Shown here: in pieces, positions 42,664 to 52,524 of the stretch | How the letters are laid out: every line of letters starts with the position of its first letter | Numbering within the stretch: position 1 is the first letter of the stretch | Source: an uncultured Anaerovibrio sp. | Lineage (GTDB): Bacteria > Bacillota > Negativicutes > Selenomonadales > Selenomonadaceae | Direction of reading: 5' to 3' | Assembly (NCBI GenBank): GCA_934203205.1 | Contig: CAKPYV010000005.1 | Span: 29,795 to 93,794, forward strand | Length of the DNA: 64,000 nt | Program-made: the position numbers and the translations under genes | Notes under the pieces: generated by a model | Database searches by the model: none | The model's input: only the letters and a program-made list of their open reading frames with translations | What the model was told of the DNA's origin: nothing

Positions 42664-44124
42664 TTAATGCAAAAAGGTATTTGCAGCTAGATTGGTTAAC
42701 TCTGCCAGTTTTTCTGGCCATACACCTATAAGGATAGTGGCCAGGACACTGAGTACAACTGCTGCTCTGGTAGTACCAGAGATATTCAGCTTAGTGCCAT
42801 CCCATTTGCCTAGATACATAGCCTTGGCTACCAGCAAATAATAATATACGGAAATCATGGACATAACGAAGCCTACAAAGGCCAGCCACAAATATCCCTG
42901 GTCTACAACAGCTGTAAAGAGATACAGCTTGCCAGCAAAGCCTGCTGTTGGCGGTATGCCTGCCATAGACAGCAGGGAAATAGTCATTACCCCTGCCAGC
43001 ACAGGAGCAGACTGAGCCAGGCCATTCATCGTCCGATGTGTGGTACTGCCCTTCTGGGCCTCTACCACTGCCAGCACTGCAAAGGCACCTACATTGGCAA
43101 ATACATATAAGGCAGCATAGAACATGGTAGCCTTCATGCCGGCCGTATCAGCAGCAATAATACCTACCATCATATAGCCTGCCTGAGCAATGGAAGAATA
43201 AGCCAGCATACGCTTAACATCCTTCTGCTTCATAGCCATAATATTGCCGAAAATCATGCAGATAGCACAAAGCACAGCCAGCATAGGCAGCCAGTACATG
43301 CCCAGCATTGGAAATGCCACATATAGCGCCCGCATAAAGGCGGCAATACCTGCTGCCTTAGAGCCCATAGCCAGCATAGCCGTAATGGGAGTTGGTGCCC
43401 CCTGATAAACATCCGGCGCCCACATATGAAATGGTATAATGGACAGCTTAAAGAAGAAGCCAATCAGAACCATCGTAATCCCGGCAATCCCCAATGGGAA
43501 GAACAAATGAGGATTACGGCACACCTCAAAGAACTGAATACTGCCAGTAGCGCCATAAACCAGACTAATACCATAAAGCATGACAGCTGTAGATACAGAG
43601 CCAATAATCAAATATTTTACTGCTGCCTCGCTGGAATCCTTGGAGCTCATTCTGGCACCTGTCAAAATATAGAAGGAAATGGTCATCAGTTCCAGACCAA
43701 TAAACATGGTAAGGAAATCTGTAGCAGAAGCCAGCACACACATCCCCAGCAATGCCATTAACAGCAGAGCATAAAACTCTCCCTTGTACCGCAGCATAGA
43801 CTGAACATAATCACTGGCAAACAGCATGGTAAATACTGTGGCCAAAATAAACATCTGCTTGAAGAACAGTGCATAATTATCCACAAAATACATGCCCTGA
43901 TAGAAAAATTTGTCAGCAATAACAGCCATGGCTTCTGGCTCCATTGGATTCAAAGGCCCTTGGTACAAACTAAACATGTAGATAAACCAGCTTGACAGAG
44001 CAAAAATCAACACAGTACCAATGGATCTGTGAGATTCTCGGGCAGGTAAAATCAAATCCATCACAATAGCATAGAGTCCCAGACAAAGAATAAATATTTC
44101 TGTACTAATCACCGCAAAATTCAT
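42664..44124 (-). CDS. nuoN: complex I subunit NuoN
   Basis: Antiporter-like membrane subunit of complex I, 486 residues with about 14 membrane segments. Conserved are the glutamate in MFIGLELMTISFYIL near residue 135, lysines in FFFKLSIIPFHMWAPDVYQGAPTP near 240, and the KDVKRMLAYSSIAQAGYM block near 310. It takes part in proton pumping. Its ATG shares a base with the nuoM stop (TAATG), showing translational coupling. It is last in the 11-gene operon, before a terminator. Confidence 0.95.
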   Translation of the reverse strand: MNFAVISTEIFILCLGLYAIVMDLILPARESHRSIGTVLIFALSSWFIYMFSLYQGPLNPMEPEAMAVIADKFFYQGMYFVDNYALFFKQMFILATVFTMLFASDYVQSMLRYKGEFYALLLMALLGMCVLASATDFLTMFIGLELMTISFYILTGARMSSKDSSEAAVKYLIIGSVSTAVMLYGISLVYGATGSIQFFEVCRNPHLFFPLGIAGITMVLIGFFFKLSIIPFHMWAPDVYQGAPTPITAMLAMGSKAAGIAAFMRALYVAFPMLGMYWLPMLAVLCAICMIFGNIMAMKQKDVKRMLAYSSIAQAGYMMVGIIAADTAGMKATMFYAALYVFANVGAFAVLAVVEAQKGSTTHRTMNGLAQSAPVLAGVMTISLLSMAGIPPTAGFAGKLYLFTAVVDQGYLWLAFVGFVMSMISVYYYLLVAKAMYLGKWDGTKLNISGTTRAAVVLSVLATILIGVWPEKLAELTNLAANTFLH

Positions 44125-45656
44125 TATCTGACACCTCCTAACATGGCTGATGCATCAGAAAGCTGATCCAACAGCGGTACCAGCTGTTCTGTGCCAGAGC
44201 CTACCATACCCATGAGCAGCTGTGGGAAAATACCAAAGCCAACCAGTGCCACACCTAGGATAATCAAAGGCATCATAGCCACACCCTTGGCATCCTGGAA
44301 GTAATCAAAGCGCTGATCCCTTGGGCCAAAGAGAATTTTGGCCAACATTCTCAGGGTGTAAAGGGCGGTAAAGATAATGCCGGAAATAGCAATTACGGCA
44401 AAAACCGGATATACCCCAAAGGAGCCAACAAAGATAGTAAACTCTGGCATAAAACCAATCAAGCCAGGCAAGCCCAGGGAGGCCATACCTGCCAGCATAA
44501 AGCCAACAGCTACCCTTGGCATCTGATGGGCCAAGCCCCGCAGTTCGTGGACACTTCTCAAATGTGTTCTCTCATAAACATAGCCAATCATGGCAAAGAA
44601 CAAAGCACTCATCACACCATGAGCCACCATATTGGCCACAGCACCGCTGACAGATACTACATTAAGGGCAGCAAAGCCCAACAGCACATAACCCATATGA
44701 GACACGGAGGAATAACCAATAACATACTTCAAATCATGTTGAGCCAAAGCAATATAGGCTGCATACATAACATTAACAATAGCCAACCCTGCAATCAAAG
44801 GCGCCCAGAATTTTGCTCCTAAAGGCAGCACTAAGAGTCCCAGACGAATCAAGCCATAGCCACCGATTTTTTTCAGTACGCCGGCATGAATCATGGAAAC
44901 CGCTGTTGGCGCACCAGCATAACCATCTGGGGACCAGCTATGGAATGGGAACATGGACAGCAGAGAGCCAAAGCCTATCAAGAGCAGCAGAAAGGCAAAA
45001 ATCTGAAACTCCTCGCTGAAATGTCCAGCCTGAGCCGCAGCCGCCAAGGCCTGCATATCAAAGGTACGCATCTCTGGTGGAAAGGCCTGCAAATACAAAG
45101 CCACCACGCCAACCAGCATAAAGGCAGAACCCATCAACAGGTAAATGGTCAGCTTCATACCAGCATATTCCTTGCTAACCCGCTTGGTGGAGCCCCAAAT
45201 AATAACCATGATATAAATAGGAATAACCACAACCTCATAGCACAGCAGGAAGATAAACAAATCCCGGGCAATAAAGGTACCAGTTACACCAGCAATGAGA
45301 ATCATCAGGAGAATATAGAACTCCTTGGGGCGCTCCGTAATATTCCAGGAGCTAAACACAGCTGCCAAGCCTATCAAATCCGTCAAAAGCAGCATTGGCA
45401 GGGAAATACCATCCACGCCCAGAGCATAATGTACGCCTAAATCCTTTATCCAAGGCACATCCTCCGTAAACTGCATTCCCCCCACTGACATATCATAGCT
45501 AAAGAATGCATAAACTGTCAGCACCAGAGCCACAGTCATAGCTGCCGCACAGATTACCCGCACAGATTCCTTTGCCTGAGCCGATACAAAGCAAAGCAAT
45601 AAAGCCGCTGAAATAGGTGCCAGCAGAACCGTTGTCAACAATGGAAAGTTCTCCAT
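44124..45656 (-). CDS. nuoM: complex I subunit NuoM
   Basis: Antiporter-like proton channel subunit of 510 residues and about 14 membrane segments. Typical signatures are FLLCYEVVVIPIYIMVIIWG with the key glutamate near residue 143, FPFHSWSPDGYAGAPTAVSMIHAGVLKKIGGYGLIR near 232, and HDLKYVIGYSSVSHMGYVLLG near 310. GGGAGGTGC lies before ATG 45656, which overlaps the nuoL stop by one base (TGATG). Confidence 0.96.
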   Translation of the reverse strand: MENFPLLTTVLLAPISAALLLCFVSAQAKESVRVICAAAMTVALVLTVYAFFSYDMSVGGMQFTEDVPWIKDLGVHYALGVDGISLPMLLLTDLIGLAAVFSSWNITERPKEFYILLMILIAGVTGTFIARDLFIFLLCYEVVVIPIYIMVIIWGSTKRVSKEYAGMKLTIYLLMGSAFMLVGVVALYLQAFPPEMRTFDMQALAAAAQAGHFSEEFQIFAFLLLLIGFGSLLSMFPFHSWSPDGYAGAPTAVSMIHAGVLKKIGGYGLIRLGLLVLPLGAKFWAPLIAGLAIVNVMYAAYIALAQHDLKYVIGYSSVSHMGYVLLGFAALNVVSVSGAVANMVAHGVMSALFFAMIGYVYERTHLRSVHELRGLAHQMPRVAVGFMLAGMASLGLPGLIGFMPEFTIFVGSFGVYPVFAVIAISGIIFTALYTLRMLAKILFGPRDQRFDYFQDAKGVAMMPLIILGVALVGFGIFPQLLMGMVGSGTEQLVPLLDQLSDASAMLGGVR

Positions 45657-47566
45657 CAGAAAGCACCTCCCAGCACAGCCATCAGCTTAGAAGCATAATA
45701 TACTCCATAAGCCAGCAAAACAATCACACCAAAGAGATATACACCGGCATAACTCTGAACCTGGCCATTTTCTGCCGGACTAAGCATCTCACTAACAGCC
45801 CGTGCCAAGCCGCCAAGAGCATTGACAATGCCATCCACAATATGTACATCAATCCAATACAGTACCTTGGCAATACCATCCACAAAGAATTTTATCAAGG
45901 CTGCATAGATTTCATCAATATAGAATTTGTGGAAGCTGAGCTGATACAGCACACCCCATTTTTCAGCAAGGGCATCTGCATTCCAGCTTTTGGCTACATA
46001 AACCTTCCAAGCCAAGGCAAGAGCAATTACTGCCAACAGAGTGGAAGTACCAGCAATCATCAGATTCATGCCCTCATGAGCTGGCACACCGAAGCGCACC
46101 CAATCACCAAAGCCTGCCATGTGAGCCCAGATACCACTAACTACAGACAGTACAGACAGCACAATCAACGGCACCCGCATAAACCAGCCAACCTCATGGG
46201 CATGGTCATAGGCCTCCTGATTGGCTGGCTGTCCCATAAAGGCCACACACAGCAGACGAGCCATATAGAAGGCTGTCATAAAGGCTGTAATGGTTGCCAG
46301 AATATACAAGGCTGGACTTACCTGAGCCGCTGCTGCAAGAATCTCATCCTTGGAAAAGAAACCGGCAAAAGGCGGAATACCAGAAATAGCCAATACGCCA
46401 ATGGTCATAGCTGCAAAGGTTACAGGCATCTTCTTCCTCAGACCGCCCATCTTGAAAATATCTGCCTCCTCTGCCATAGCATGCATAACAGCACCAGCAC
46501 TAAGGAACAGCATAGCCTTGAAAAAGGCATGGGTCATCAAATGGAAAAAGGACGAGGTAAGAGAGCCTACACCCAAGGCCAGCATCATATAACCCAGCTG
46601 GCTAATGGTGGAATATGCCAAAATTCTCTTAATAGGCCGTTGAGTAATGGCAATGCTGGCGGCAAAAATAGCTGTAAAACCACCTAACCAGGCAATTACC
46701 GTCATAACAGCAGGCAGCTGGCTAAAGAGGAAGAAGGCTCTGCCTACCAGATAAACACCAGCTACAACCATGGTAGCTGCGTGAATCAAAGCAGATACCG
46801 GAGTTGGGCCCTCCATAGCATCTGGCAGCCACACATGGAGAGGGAACTGGCCAGATTTGCCAATAGGGCCTACGAACAACAGCAGGGCAATGATGGTCAG
46901 AAAACCTGCGCCACCATGCATAACATATATAGGCACCAGCTGCTGCAGCTCCATAAAGTCCAAGGTGCCAAAGGTAAGCTGCAAAAGCAGAATGCCCAAA
47001 AGCAGGCCAAAGTCACCTACACGGGTAGTCATAAAGGCCTTTTTGGCTGCCTCTCGTGCAGAAATCTTGTAATAGTAGAAGCCAATCAAAAGGTAGGAGC
47101 ACAAACCCACCAGCTCCCAGAAGAAATACATCTGCAGGAAGTTTACAGCCAGCACAAGCCCCAGCATAGAGCCAGCAAACAGGGAAAGGAAGGCAAAAAA
47201 ACGGCCATAACCAGGATCCCCCTCCATATAACCGCAGGAGTAAATCTGCACCAGCAGGGATACAGTAGTAACCACCATAAGCATCATAGCCGTAAGGGGA
47301 TCAATAAGAACACCCATGGAGATGTTGACACTGCCAATATGGAACCAGGAAAGCTTCTGGACAAATGGCGCATCAACTGTAATATTGCCAGCCACTACAG
47401 CCAAGGTTACCCCTACCGCCAGCAAAAAGCTGATAGTACTCATGCTTACAGCAATAGCAGCAGACAGCTTGCCATAGGAACGGGTTACCATGCCGATAAT
47501 CACAAAGGAGATTGCCGGCAGCAAGGGAATCAGCCAAGCGTGTTCAAGGGCAAATTCATTAAACAT
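45656..47566 (-). CDS. nuoL: complex I subunit NuoL
   Basis: Distal antiporter-like subunit, 636 residues, about 16 membrane segments with the long lateral helix expected near the C-terminus (residues about 530-600). Seen are FFWELVGLCSYLLIGFYY near 135, GKSGQFPLHVWLPDAMEGPTPVSALIHAATMV near 225, and QRPIKRILAYSTISQLGYMMLALG near 310. AGGAGG precedes ATG 47566. A full-length NuoL together with NuoM and NuoN indicates a complete pumping arm rather than a small hydrogenase-type complex. Confidence 0.96.
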   Translation of the reverse strand: MFNEFALEHAWLIPLLPAISFVIIGMVTRSYGKLSAAIAVSMSTISFLLAVGVTLAVVAGNITVDAPFVQKLSWFHIGSVNISMGVLIDPLTAMMLMVVTTVSLLVQIYSCGYMEGDPGYGRFFAFLSLFAGSMLGLVLAVNFLQMYFFWELVGLCSYLLIGFYYYKISAREAAKKAFMTTRVGDFGLLLGILLLQLTFGTLDFMELQQLVPIYVMHGGAGFLTIIALLLFVGPIGKSGQFPLHVWLPDAMEGPTPVSALIHAATMVVAGVYLVGRAFFLFSQLPAVMTVIAWLGGFTAIFAASIAITQRPIKRILAYSTISQLGYMMLALGVGSLTSSFFHLMTHAFFKAMLFLSAGAVMHAMAEEADIFKMGGLRKKMPVTFAAMTIGVLAISGIPPFAGFFSKDEILAAAAQVSPALYILATITAFMTAFYMARLLCVAFMGQPANQEAYDHAHEVGWFMRVPLIVLSVLSVVSGIWAHMAGFGDWVRFGVPAHEGMNLMIAGTSTLLAVIALALAWKVYVAKSWNADALAEKWGVLYQLSFHKFYIDEIYAALIKFFVDGIAKVLYWIDVHIVDGIVNALGGLARAVSEMLSPAENGQVQSYAGVYLFGVIVLLAYGVYYASKLMAVLGGAF

Positions 47567-47577
47567 TCAAGCTCCTC

Positions 47578-47889
47578 CTATCCCTTCATCCGATTCAACT
47601 CATCAACATTAATGGTATTCCTGTCACGATAAATCCTAAAGGCCAAGGCAATACCTACAGCCACCTCGGCTACACCAACCACAATGGCAAAAAGAGCCAT
47701 TAGCTGGCCTGTTAAATCGTGAACAGGCATAAACCTGTTAAAGGCCACCAGATTAATATTCACAGCATTCAGCATCAGCTCAATGCCCATCAAAACAGCA
47801 ATAATATTTCGCTTGGAAAGCACTCCAAACATGCCAATGGCAAATAGCATCGCAGCCAAAAGCAGATAGTGGGTTAAACCAATGCTCAT
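47578..47889 (-). CDS. nuoK: complex I subunit NuoK
   Basis: 103-residue membrane subunit with three transmembrane helices. The conserved glutamate in MGIELMLNAVNINLVAF near residue 36 lies on the proton path, and a second one is in EVAVGIALAF. GAGGAG precedes ATG 47889; the start overlaps the nuoJ stop by 4 bp. Confidence 0.95.
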   Translation of the reverse strand: MSIGLTHYLLLAAMLFAIGMFGVLSKRNIIAVLMGIELMLNAVNINLVAFNRFMPVHDLTGQLMALFAIVVGVAEVAVGIALAFRIYRDRNTINVDELNRMKG

Positions 47890-48392
47890 GACTCCTCATC
47901 TCCCTTCGCCAATATAATAGCTCCCAGCAAGGCAGCCAAAAGCAAAACTGCAGCAATTTCAAAGGGCAGGATATAGCTGTTCAGCATCATATCTGCCAAA
48001 TCCCCTACTGTATCCTCTGAAACAAAGCCTCCCTGATTGGAACTGGTAACAAAGGTAGATACCAGGCCCATAACTGCTATAAAGGTACCAGCCAAAGCCG
48101 CTGCCCAAATCTTTCGACCATTAAAAGGATTGGAAGGCACTCCCTCCCCTTGATGGGTAAGCATAACACCCATAACAATCAGTATTGCTACACCGCCAGA
48201 GTAGGTCATAAATTCTACTGCCCCCAAGAAATCTGCTTCCAGAGTGATATACATAATACCTACCCCGATAAAGCAGGCTGTCATCAAAAGAGCACTATGT
48301 ACCAGATTATTGCTAAGCACAACTCCTAGAGCTGTTCCTAGAATAACCATAGCCAAAAGGCAAAATACAACAAGGCTAGCTAATTCACTCAT
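47886..48392 (-). CDS. nuoJ: complex I subunit NuoJ
   Basis: Membrane subunit with five helices, 168 residues from ATG 48392, which has AGGAGG 7 nt upstream; an ATG at 48398 is too close to it. The conserved tyrosine/glycine helix YITLEADFLGAVEFMTYSGGVAILIVMGVML is present near residue 45 and contains the pi-bulge region. It overlaps the end of nuoI by 8 bp. Confidence 0.93.
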   Translation of the reverse strand: MSELASLVVFCLLAMVILGTALGVVLSNNLVHSALLMTACFIGVGIMYITLEADFLGAVEFMTYSGGVAILIVMGVMLTHQGEGVPSNPFNGRKIWAAALAGTFIAVMGLVSTFVTSSNQGGFVSEDTVGDLADMMLNSYILPFEIAAVLLLAALLGAIILAKGDEES

Positions 48393-48792
48393 TGCCATCC
48401 CTCCTGTTCTTTGCTTCCTTCACTGCATCATAAATCAAATCTTCCTTGAAATAAGTAGCAGATTCATAGTTCTGATCCCATTTCAGGGCCTTGAAATTAC
48501 ATGCCTCAATACACAAATCACAATACATACAACGACCAATATCATGAACATAAGAAGTCATATGACGCTTTTTGTTTTCGTCCATCTCCACTGTCAGCTT
48601 TAGAGCTGCATTGGGACAGTTCATAGCACAAACCTTGCAGCCTATACATTTTTCCACATCCAGCATCAAATGACCGCCCCGGAAGCGTTCAGTCATTGGC
48701 AGCTTTTCCTCAGGATAATAGACGGTTTCCTTTTTGCCAAAGAAGTGGCCCCAGGTAACCTTCAATCCTGTTACAAGTCCTTTGCCCCACAT
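48385..48792 (-). CDS. nuoI: complex I iron-sulfur subunit NuoI
   Basis: 135 residues carrying the two [4Fe-4S] clusters N6a and N6b: CIGCKVCAMNCPNAA near residue 51 and CMYCDLCIEACNF near 90. The second motif has Asn where the usual proline follows the last cysteine. It passes electrons to NuoB. Because NuoEFG are missing here, this subunit is the most likely entry point for a soluble donor such as ferredoxin. The N-terminal amphipathic part WGKGLVTGLKVTWGHFF matches the family. Confidence 0.94.
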   Translation of the reverse strand: MWGKGLVTGLKVTWGHFFGKKETVYYPEEKLPMTERFRGGHLMLDVEKCIGCKVCAMNCPNAALKLTVEMDENKKRHMTSYVHDIGRCMYCDLCIEACNFKALKWDQNYESATYFKEDLIYDAVKEAKNRRDGNE

Positions 48793-48807
48793 ATTTGAAG
48801 CCTCCTA

Positions 48808-49848
48808 TCATAACAACCATTTAAAGATATAAATGCCAATACCTGTCAGCAAAAGGTTCACCAAGGCCAATGGCAGCAACACCTTCCAGCCAAAGCTCAA
48901 AATGGTATCCATTCTGGTTCTAGGGAAGGTCCAGCCAATCCACTGATAAATCAAGACCATCAAAAAGGCCTTAATCCAGAACCACAGCTGACCTGGCAGG
49001 AAATCTGGCCCCTGCCAGCCCCCCAGAAACAGAGTAGCTGTAAGAATACCAATAGACAAAAGATTGGCAAACTCTGCCAAAAAGAACAAGGCCCAGCGCA
49101 TACCGGTATACTCTGTAAAAGGTCCGGCAATAATCTCTGACTCACCCTCTACCATATTAAATGGTGGACGATTGCTTTCCACCAAACAGGTTACCATAAA
49201 AATCAAAAAGGCTATAGGCTGCAGGAAGATGAACCAGATATTGCTCTGGGCCTCTACAATGGCACTCATCTTCAAGGAGCCGGTAATCATTACAATACCC
49301 ATAAGGGCAATAACCATAGGTACTTCATAGGAAAGCATCTGTGCCACAGTACGCATACCCCCTAGCATAGCATATTTGCTATTAGAGGCATAACCTCCCA
49401 TTAGGAAAGGCAGTACCGACTGAGCCGAAATAGCTATCAGCAAAAACAATCCTATATTTACATCTGCAAAAATAACTCCATCATCAAAGGGATACAGGGC
49501 ATAAACCATAGCTGCTGGAATAAAAATCAGGATTGGAGATAAAACCCACATCCATTTATCTACCCCATGAGGAATAATATCCTCCTTGGTCAAAAGCTTC
49601 AGCATATCCGCTGTAGACTGCAGCAATCCCCAGGGGCCAACCCTATTTGGCCCGATACGCACCTGAATCCAGGCACAAACCTTTCGCTCACCCAGCGTAA
49701 ATACCAGGGCAGAAACCGCCACCAGCATAAACAGGATGCCGATACAAATCAGTGTCATAATCAGATTTACTATTAGCTCGCTGCCAATAATAGGCAGCAT
49801 CAGCTCCTTGAGGCTCTGGCCTGCAAGGTATAATATTCCGTTATGCAT
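48808..49848 (-). CDS. nuoH: complex I subunit NuoH
   Basis: Membrane subunit at the quinone chamber, 346 residues, about eight helices. The block LGERKVCAWIQVRIGPNRVGPWGLLQ starts near residue 51, and the acidic loop NRPPFNMVEGESEIIAGPFTEYTGM near 225 links quinone reduction to proton transfer. Both are fully conserved. GCAGGTGG lies before ATG 49848. It lies directly after nuoD with no nuoG in between. Confidence 0.96.
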   Translation of the reverse strand: MHNGILYLAGQSLKELMLPIIGSELIVNLIMTLICIGILFMLVAVSALVFTLGERKVCAWIQVRIGPNRVGPWGLLQSTADMLKLLTKEDIIPHGVDKWMWVLSPILIFIPAAMVYALYPFDDGVIFADVNIGLFLLIAISAQSVLPFLMGGYASNSKYAMLGGMRTVAQMLSYEVPMVIALMGIVMITGSLKMSAIVEAQSNIWFIFLQPIAFLIFMVTCLVESNRPPFNMVEGESEIIAGPFTEYTGMRWALFFLAEFANLLSIGILTATLFLGGWQGPDFLPGQLWFWIKAFLMVLIYQWIGWTFPRTRMDTILSFGWKVLLPLALVNLLLTGIGIYIFKWLL

Positions 49849-49869
49849 TTTTCCACCTGCCTATCAAAA

Positions 49870-50967
49870 TCAACAGTCAACCTCACCCATTAACGGATCA
49901 ATCGTAGCAAAGGCCGTAACCGCATCAGCCAGCACCATGCCCTTGCACATATGGTCCAAAGCCTGCAAATTAATGAAGGATGGACGACGAATATGAACTC
50001 TATAGGGCTTGTTGGTGCCATCACTGACAATATAGAAGCCCAGCTCCCCCCGGGTATTCTCCACCCGATGATAAGCATCACCCTTTGGTGGCTTCAACAT
50101 CTTGGGTACCTTGGCCATAAAAGGCCCCTCTGGCATATTATCCAGACACTGACGGATAATCTTGGCACTTTCCACAATCTCCTGGAGACGAATTATATAT
50201 CTATCCCAGTTATCTCCGGTTTTGCCTACTGGAATATCAAAATCCAGCTTGCCATAAATACCATATTTGTCAATTTTGCGAATATCGTAATCCCAGCCGC
50301 TGGCTCTTATATTGGGGCCAGACATACCAAATCGCAGGGCATCCTCCTTGCTAATAATAGAAGTCCCCTGCATACGCTTCTGGAAAATCTCATTGCCCGT
50401 AAATAATTTATCATACTCATCCAGCATTTCCGGTACATAATTGATAAATTCCTCAGTTTTCTGCAAAAATTCATCCTGAGCATCTGCAATTACCCCGCCA
50501 ATGCGGATATAATGGCAGGTCATACGGGCACCGCAAATAATGTTGAACAAATCCAGAATCTTTTCTCTGTCACGGAAAGCATAAATCATACCGGTAGCAG
50601 AGCCCAAATCATTGGTTAGGGAACCGATAAATACATGATGGCTGGCAATACGATTCAGCTCACAGCAGATGGTACGAATGTACTGTGCCCTCTCTGGCAC
50701 CTCAATACCTGCCAGCTTTTCTACCGCCATACAGAAGCCCAGATTATTGTTCATGGAAGATACATAATCCAGTCTGTCGGTAAAAGGCACACACTGCTGA
50801 TAGGTACGGGACTCCATCAGCTTTTCAATACCTCTATGAAGATAGCCCATAACAGGCTTGGCTCCTACAATATTCTCTCCATCCAGCTCCACCTGTACCT
50901 GAAGTACACCGTGGGTACTAGGATGCTGAGGGCCCATATTTAGGACAAACTTTTCGGTTGTAGCCAT
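49870..50967 (-). CDS. nuoD: complex I 49-kDa subunit NuoD
   Basis: 365-residue quinone-binding subunit. GPQHPSTHGVLQ near residue 12 and HRGIEKLMESRTY near 46 hold the quinone-site histidine and neighbours, and LDYVSSMNNN follows. The C-terminal segment of NuoD ends MGEVDC, keeping the family Asp-Cys tail (the DxD/DxC found in place of the hydrogenase nickel ligands). NuoD is separate from NuoC here; in enterobacteria the two are fused. ATG 50967 overlaps nuoC by 28 bp. Confidence 0.96.
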   Translation of the reverse strand: MATTEKFVLNMGPQHPSTHGVLQVQVELDGENIVGAKPVMGYLHRGIEKLMESRTYQQCVPFTDRLDYVSSMNNNLGFCMAVEKLAGIEVPERAQYIRTICCELNRIASHHVFIGSLTNDLGSATGMIYAFRDREKILDLFNIICGARMTCHYIRIGGVIADAQDEFLQKTEEFINYVPEMLDEYDKLFTGNEIFQKRMQGTSIISKEDALRFGMSGPNIRASGWDYDIRKIDKYGIYGKLDFDIPVGKTGDNWDRYIIRLQEIVESAKIIRQCLDNMPEGPFMAKVPKMLKPPKGDAYHRVENTRGELGFYIVSDGTNKPYRVHIRRPSFINLQALDHMCKGMVLADAVTAFATIDPLMGEVDC

Positions 50968-51440
50968 TTCAGCACTCCCCCTTCAATCTTTGGCTGCAAA
51001 GGCACAAAATCCTTTCTCAACGGATAAGCCGTATAATCCTCTGGCATGAGAATCCGTCGCAAATCTGGATGATGCAGGAATTCCACTCCCATCAAATCAA
51101 AGATTTCACGCTCCTCAAACTCTGTACCAGGCCATACCTGAGTCATGGACTCTACTACTGGCTTTTCCCTATCCAATTTGCATTTGACTGTAACCCATTT
51201 GTCAAACCGTCTGGAGTACAGCATATAGACCATCTCAATATATTTCTTGTAGTCTACAGAGGTAATATTGGCCATACGGTCAAAGGCCCAAATAGGATTC
51301 TCCTGCAGATCCTTCATGAGAGCCAGCAAATCCTCAGTCCCTACGTAAATATGAGGCTCAGGCTGCTCACTATCAAATTCAACACTGGCATACTGCTGCT
51401 GCAGCTCCTCCAGATATTTTATCTCCAAATAGCTTCCCAT
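50940..51440 (-). CDS. nuoC: complex I 30-kDa subunit NuoC
   Basis: 166-residue peripheral-arm subunit that packs against NuoD. The family signature is RKVVVES-like REKPVVESMTQVWPGTEFEEREIFDLMGVEF, starting near residue 90, with HPDLRRILMPEDYTAYPLRKDF after it. GGTGG lies before ATG 51440. It sits 1 bp after nuoB. Confidence 0.95.
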   Translation of the reverse strand: MGSYLEIKYLEELQQQYASVEFDSEQPEPHIYVGTEDLLALMKDLQENPIWAFDRMANITSVDYKKYIEMVYMLYSRRFDKWVTVKCKLDREKPVVESMTQVWPGTEFEEREIFDLMGVEFLHHPDLRRILMPEDYTAYPLRKDFVPLQPKIEGGVLKWLQPKSLS

Positions 51441-51441
51441 A

Positions 51442-52008
51442 TTATTCCACCTTCCCAGGGGCTATAGGACGAATCATATTTTCCAGATTCTCCCTGCTCA
51501 TATTCATTCTTTCCTCAGAGCCTGCCGCTGCCTCTGGATGCTGAATACGCTTCTTCAGCTTCAGCATGGCATCAATTAAGGCCTCTGGTCTAGGAGGACA
51601 GCCTGGCAGATATACATCCACCGGCATAATCTGATCCAATCCCGTTACCACTGAATAAGAATCTGCAAAGGGGCCGCCCCCAATATTGCAATTTCCCATA
51701 GCAATAACATATTTAGGGTTTGGCATTTCCTCGTAAAGACGAATCAAAGGAGGCGTCATTTTCCAGGTCAAAGTACCAGCTACAATGAGCAAATCAGACT
51801 GTCTAGGACAGGAGCGGAAAACCTCATAGCCAAATCTTGCCAAATCAAATCTGGAGGCAGCTGCGCACATCATCTCAATAGAGCAGCAGGCCAGGCCAGA
51901 GGATAATGGCCAGATAGAATTGGCTCGTCCCCATTTAAATAAAGCATCCACGCTGGTTACAATGACGTTGTTTTTCAGCTCAGGAGGCACAAGATCTACT
52001 ATTTCCAT
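51442..52008 (-). CDS. nuoB: complex I iron-sulfur subunit NuoB
   Basis: Carries cluster N2, the last before quinone. The ligands are the adjacent pair in SGLACCSIEMM, plus FRSCPRQSDLL and LPGCPPRPEAL. 188 residues from ATG 52008 (GGGAG 7 nt upstream), overlapping nuoA by 10 bp; an earlier frame start would add MVCLEEGSLV. The C-terminal tail after HPEAAAGSEE is slightly longer than in many homologues. Confidence 0.96.
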   Translation of the reverse strand: MEIVDLVPPELKNNVIVTSVDALFKWGRANSIWPLSSGLACCSIEMMCAAASRFDLARFGYEVFRSCPRQSDLLIVAGTLTWKMTPPLIRLYEEMPNPKYVIAMGNCNIGGGPFADSYSVVTGLDQIMPVDVYLPGCPPRPEALIDAMLKLKKRIQHPEAAAGSEERMNMSRENLENMIRPIAPGKVE

Positions 52009-52352
52009 GACAAGGCTCCCTTCTTCCAGGCATACCACAGACCAATAGTCAGAATACCTACAAATACCAGCATTTCACACAGGGCAAATAAGCCTAGCTG
52101 ACCGTATTTGACTGCCCAAGGGTATAAAAATACTGTTTCCACATCAAAAAGCAAAAATACCAAGGCATACATAAAATACCCTATATGAAATCTAACCTTG
52201 GTTTTGCCAATGGTGTCCACACCACACTCATAGGGTATCTGTTTTTCAGCAGTAGGCTGTCTTGGCTGCAAAATTGGTGCCACAATCAGCGGAAAAACTG
52301 GAAAGGCAAAGGCTAAAACAAACATGATACCCAATGCTACATAACCATCCAT
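51999..52352 (-). CDS. nuoA: complex I subunit NuoA
   Basis: 117-residue subunit with three membrane helices. The conserved loop PYECGVDTIGKTKVRFHIGYFMYALVFLLFDVETVFLYPWA begins near residue 39 and holds the acidic residues of the quinone-proton coupling site. GGGAGGG precedes ATG 52352. It is first in nuoABCDHIJKLMN. TATAAT at 52422-52427 (minus) is a candidate -10 with a weak -35. Confidence 0.95.
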   Translation of the reverse strand: MDGYVALGIMFVLAFAFPVFPLIVAPILQPRQPTAEKQIPYECGVDTIGKTKVRFHIGYFMYALVFLLFDVETVFLYPWAVKYGQLGLFALCEMLVFVGILTIGLWYAWKKGALSWK

Positions 52353-52524
52353 AATATTCCCTCCCTAAAATCATATAAAAAATTTATTCAATACCTCTAA
52401 TATGGACACATGCACTTATGTATTATACTATTGACTGACATTATTTTAAAATACTTTTAATTTATGGTAAGATGTACTAAATCACATGAATATTTATAAT
52501 ACTTTTGAAAAAGAGCAATTATAA

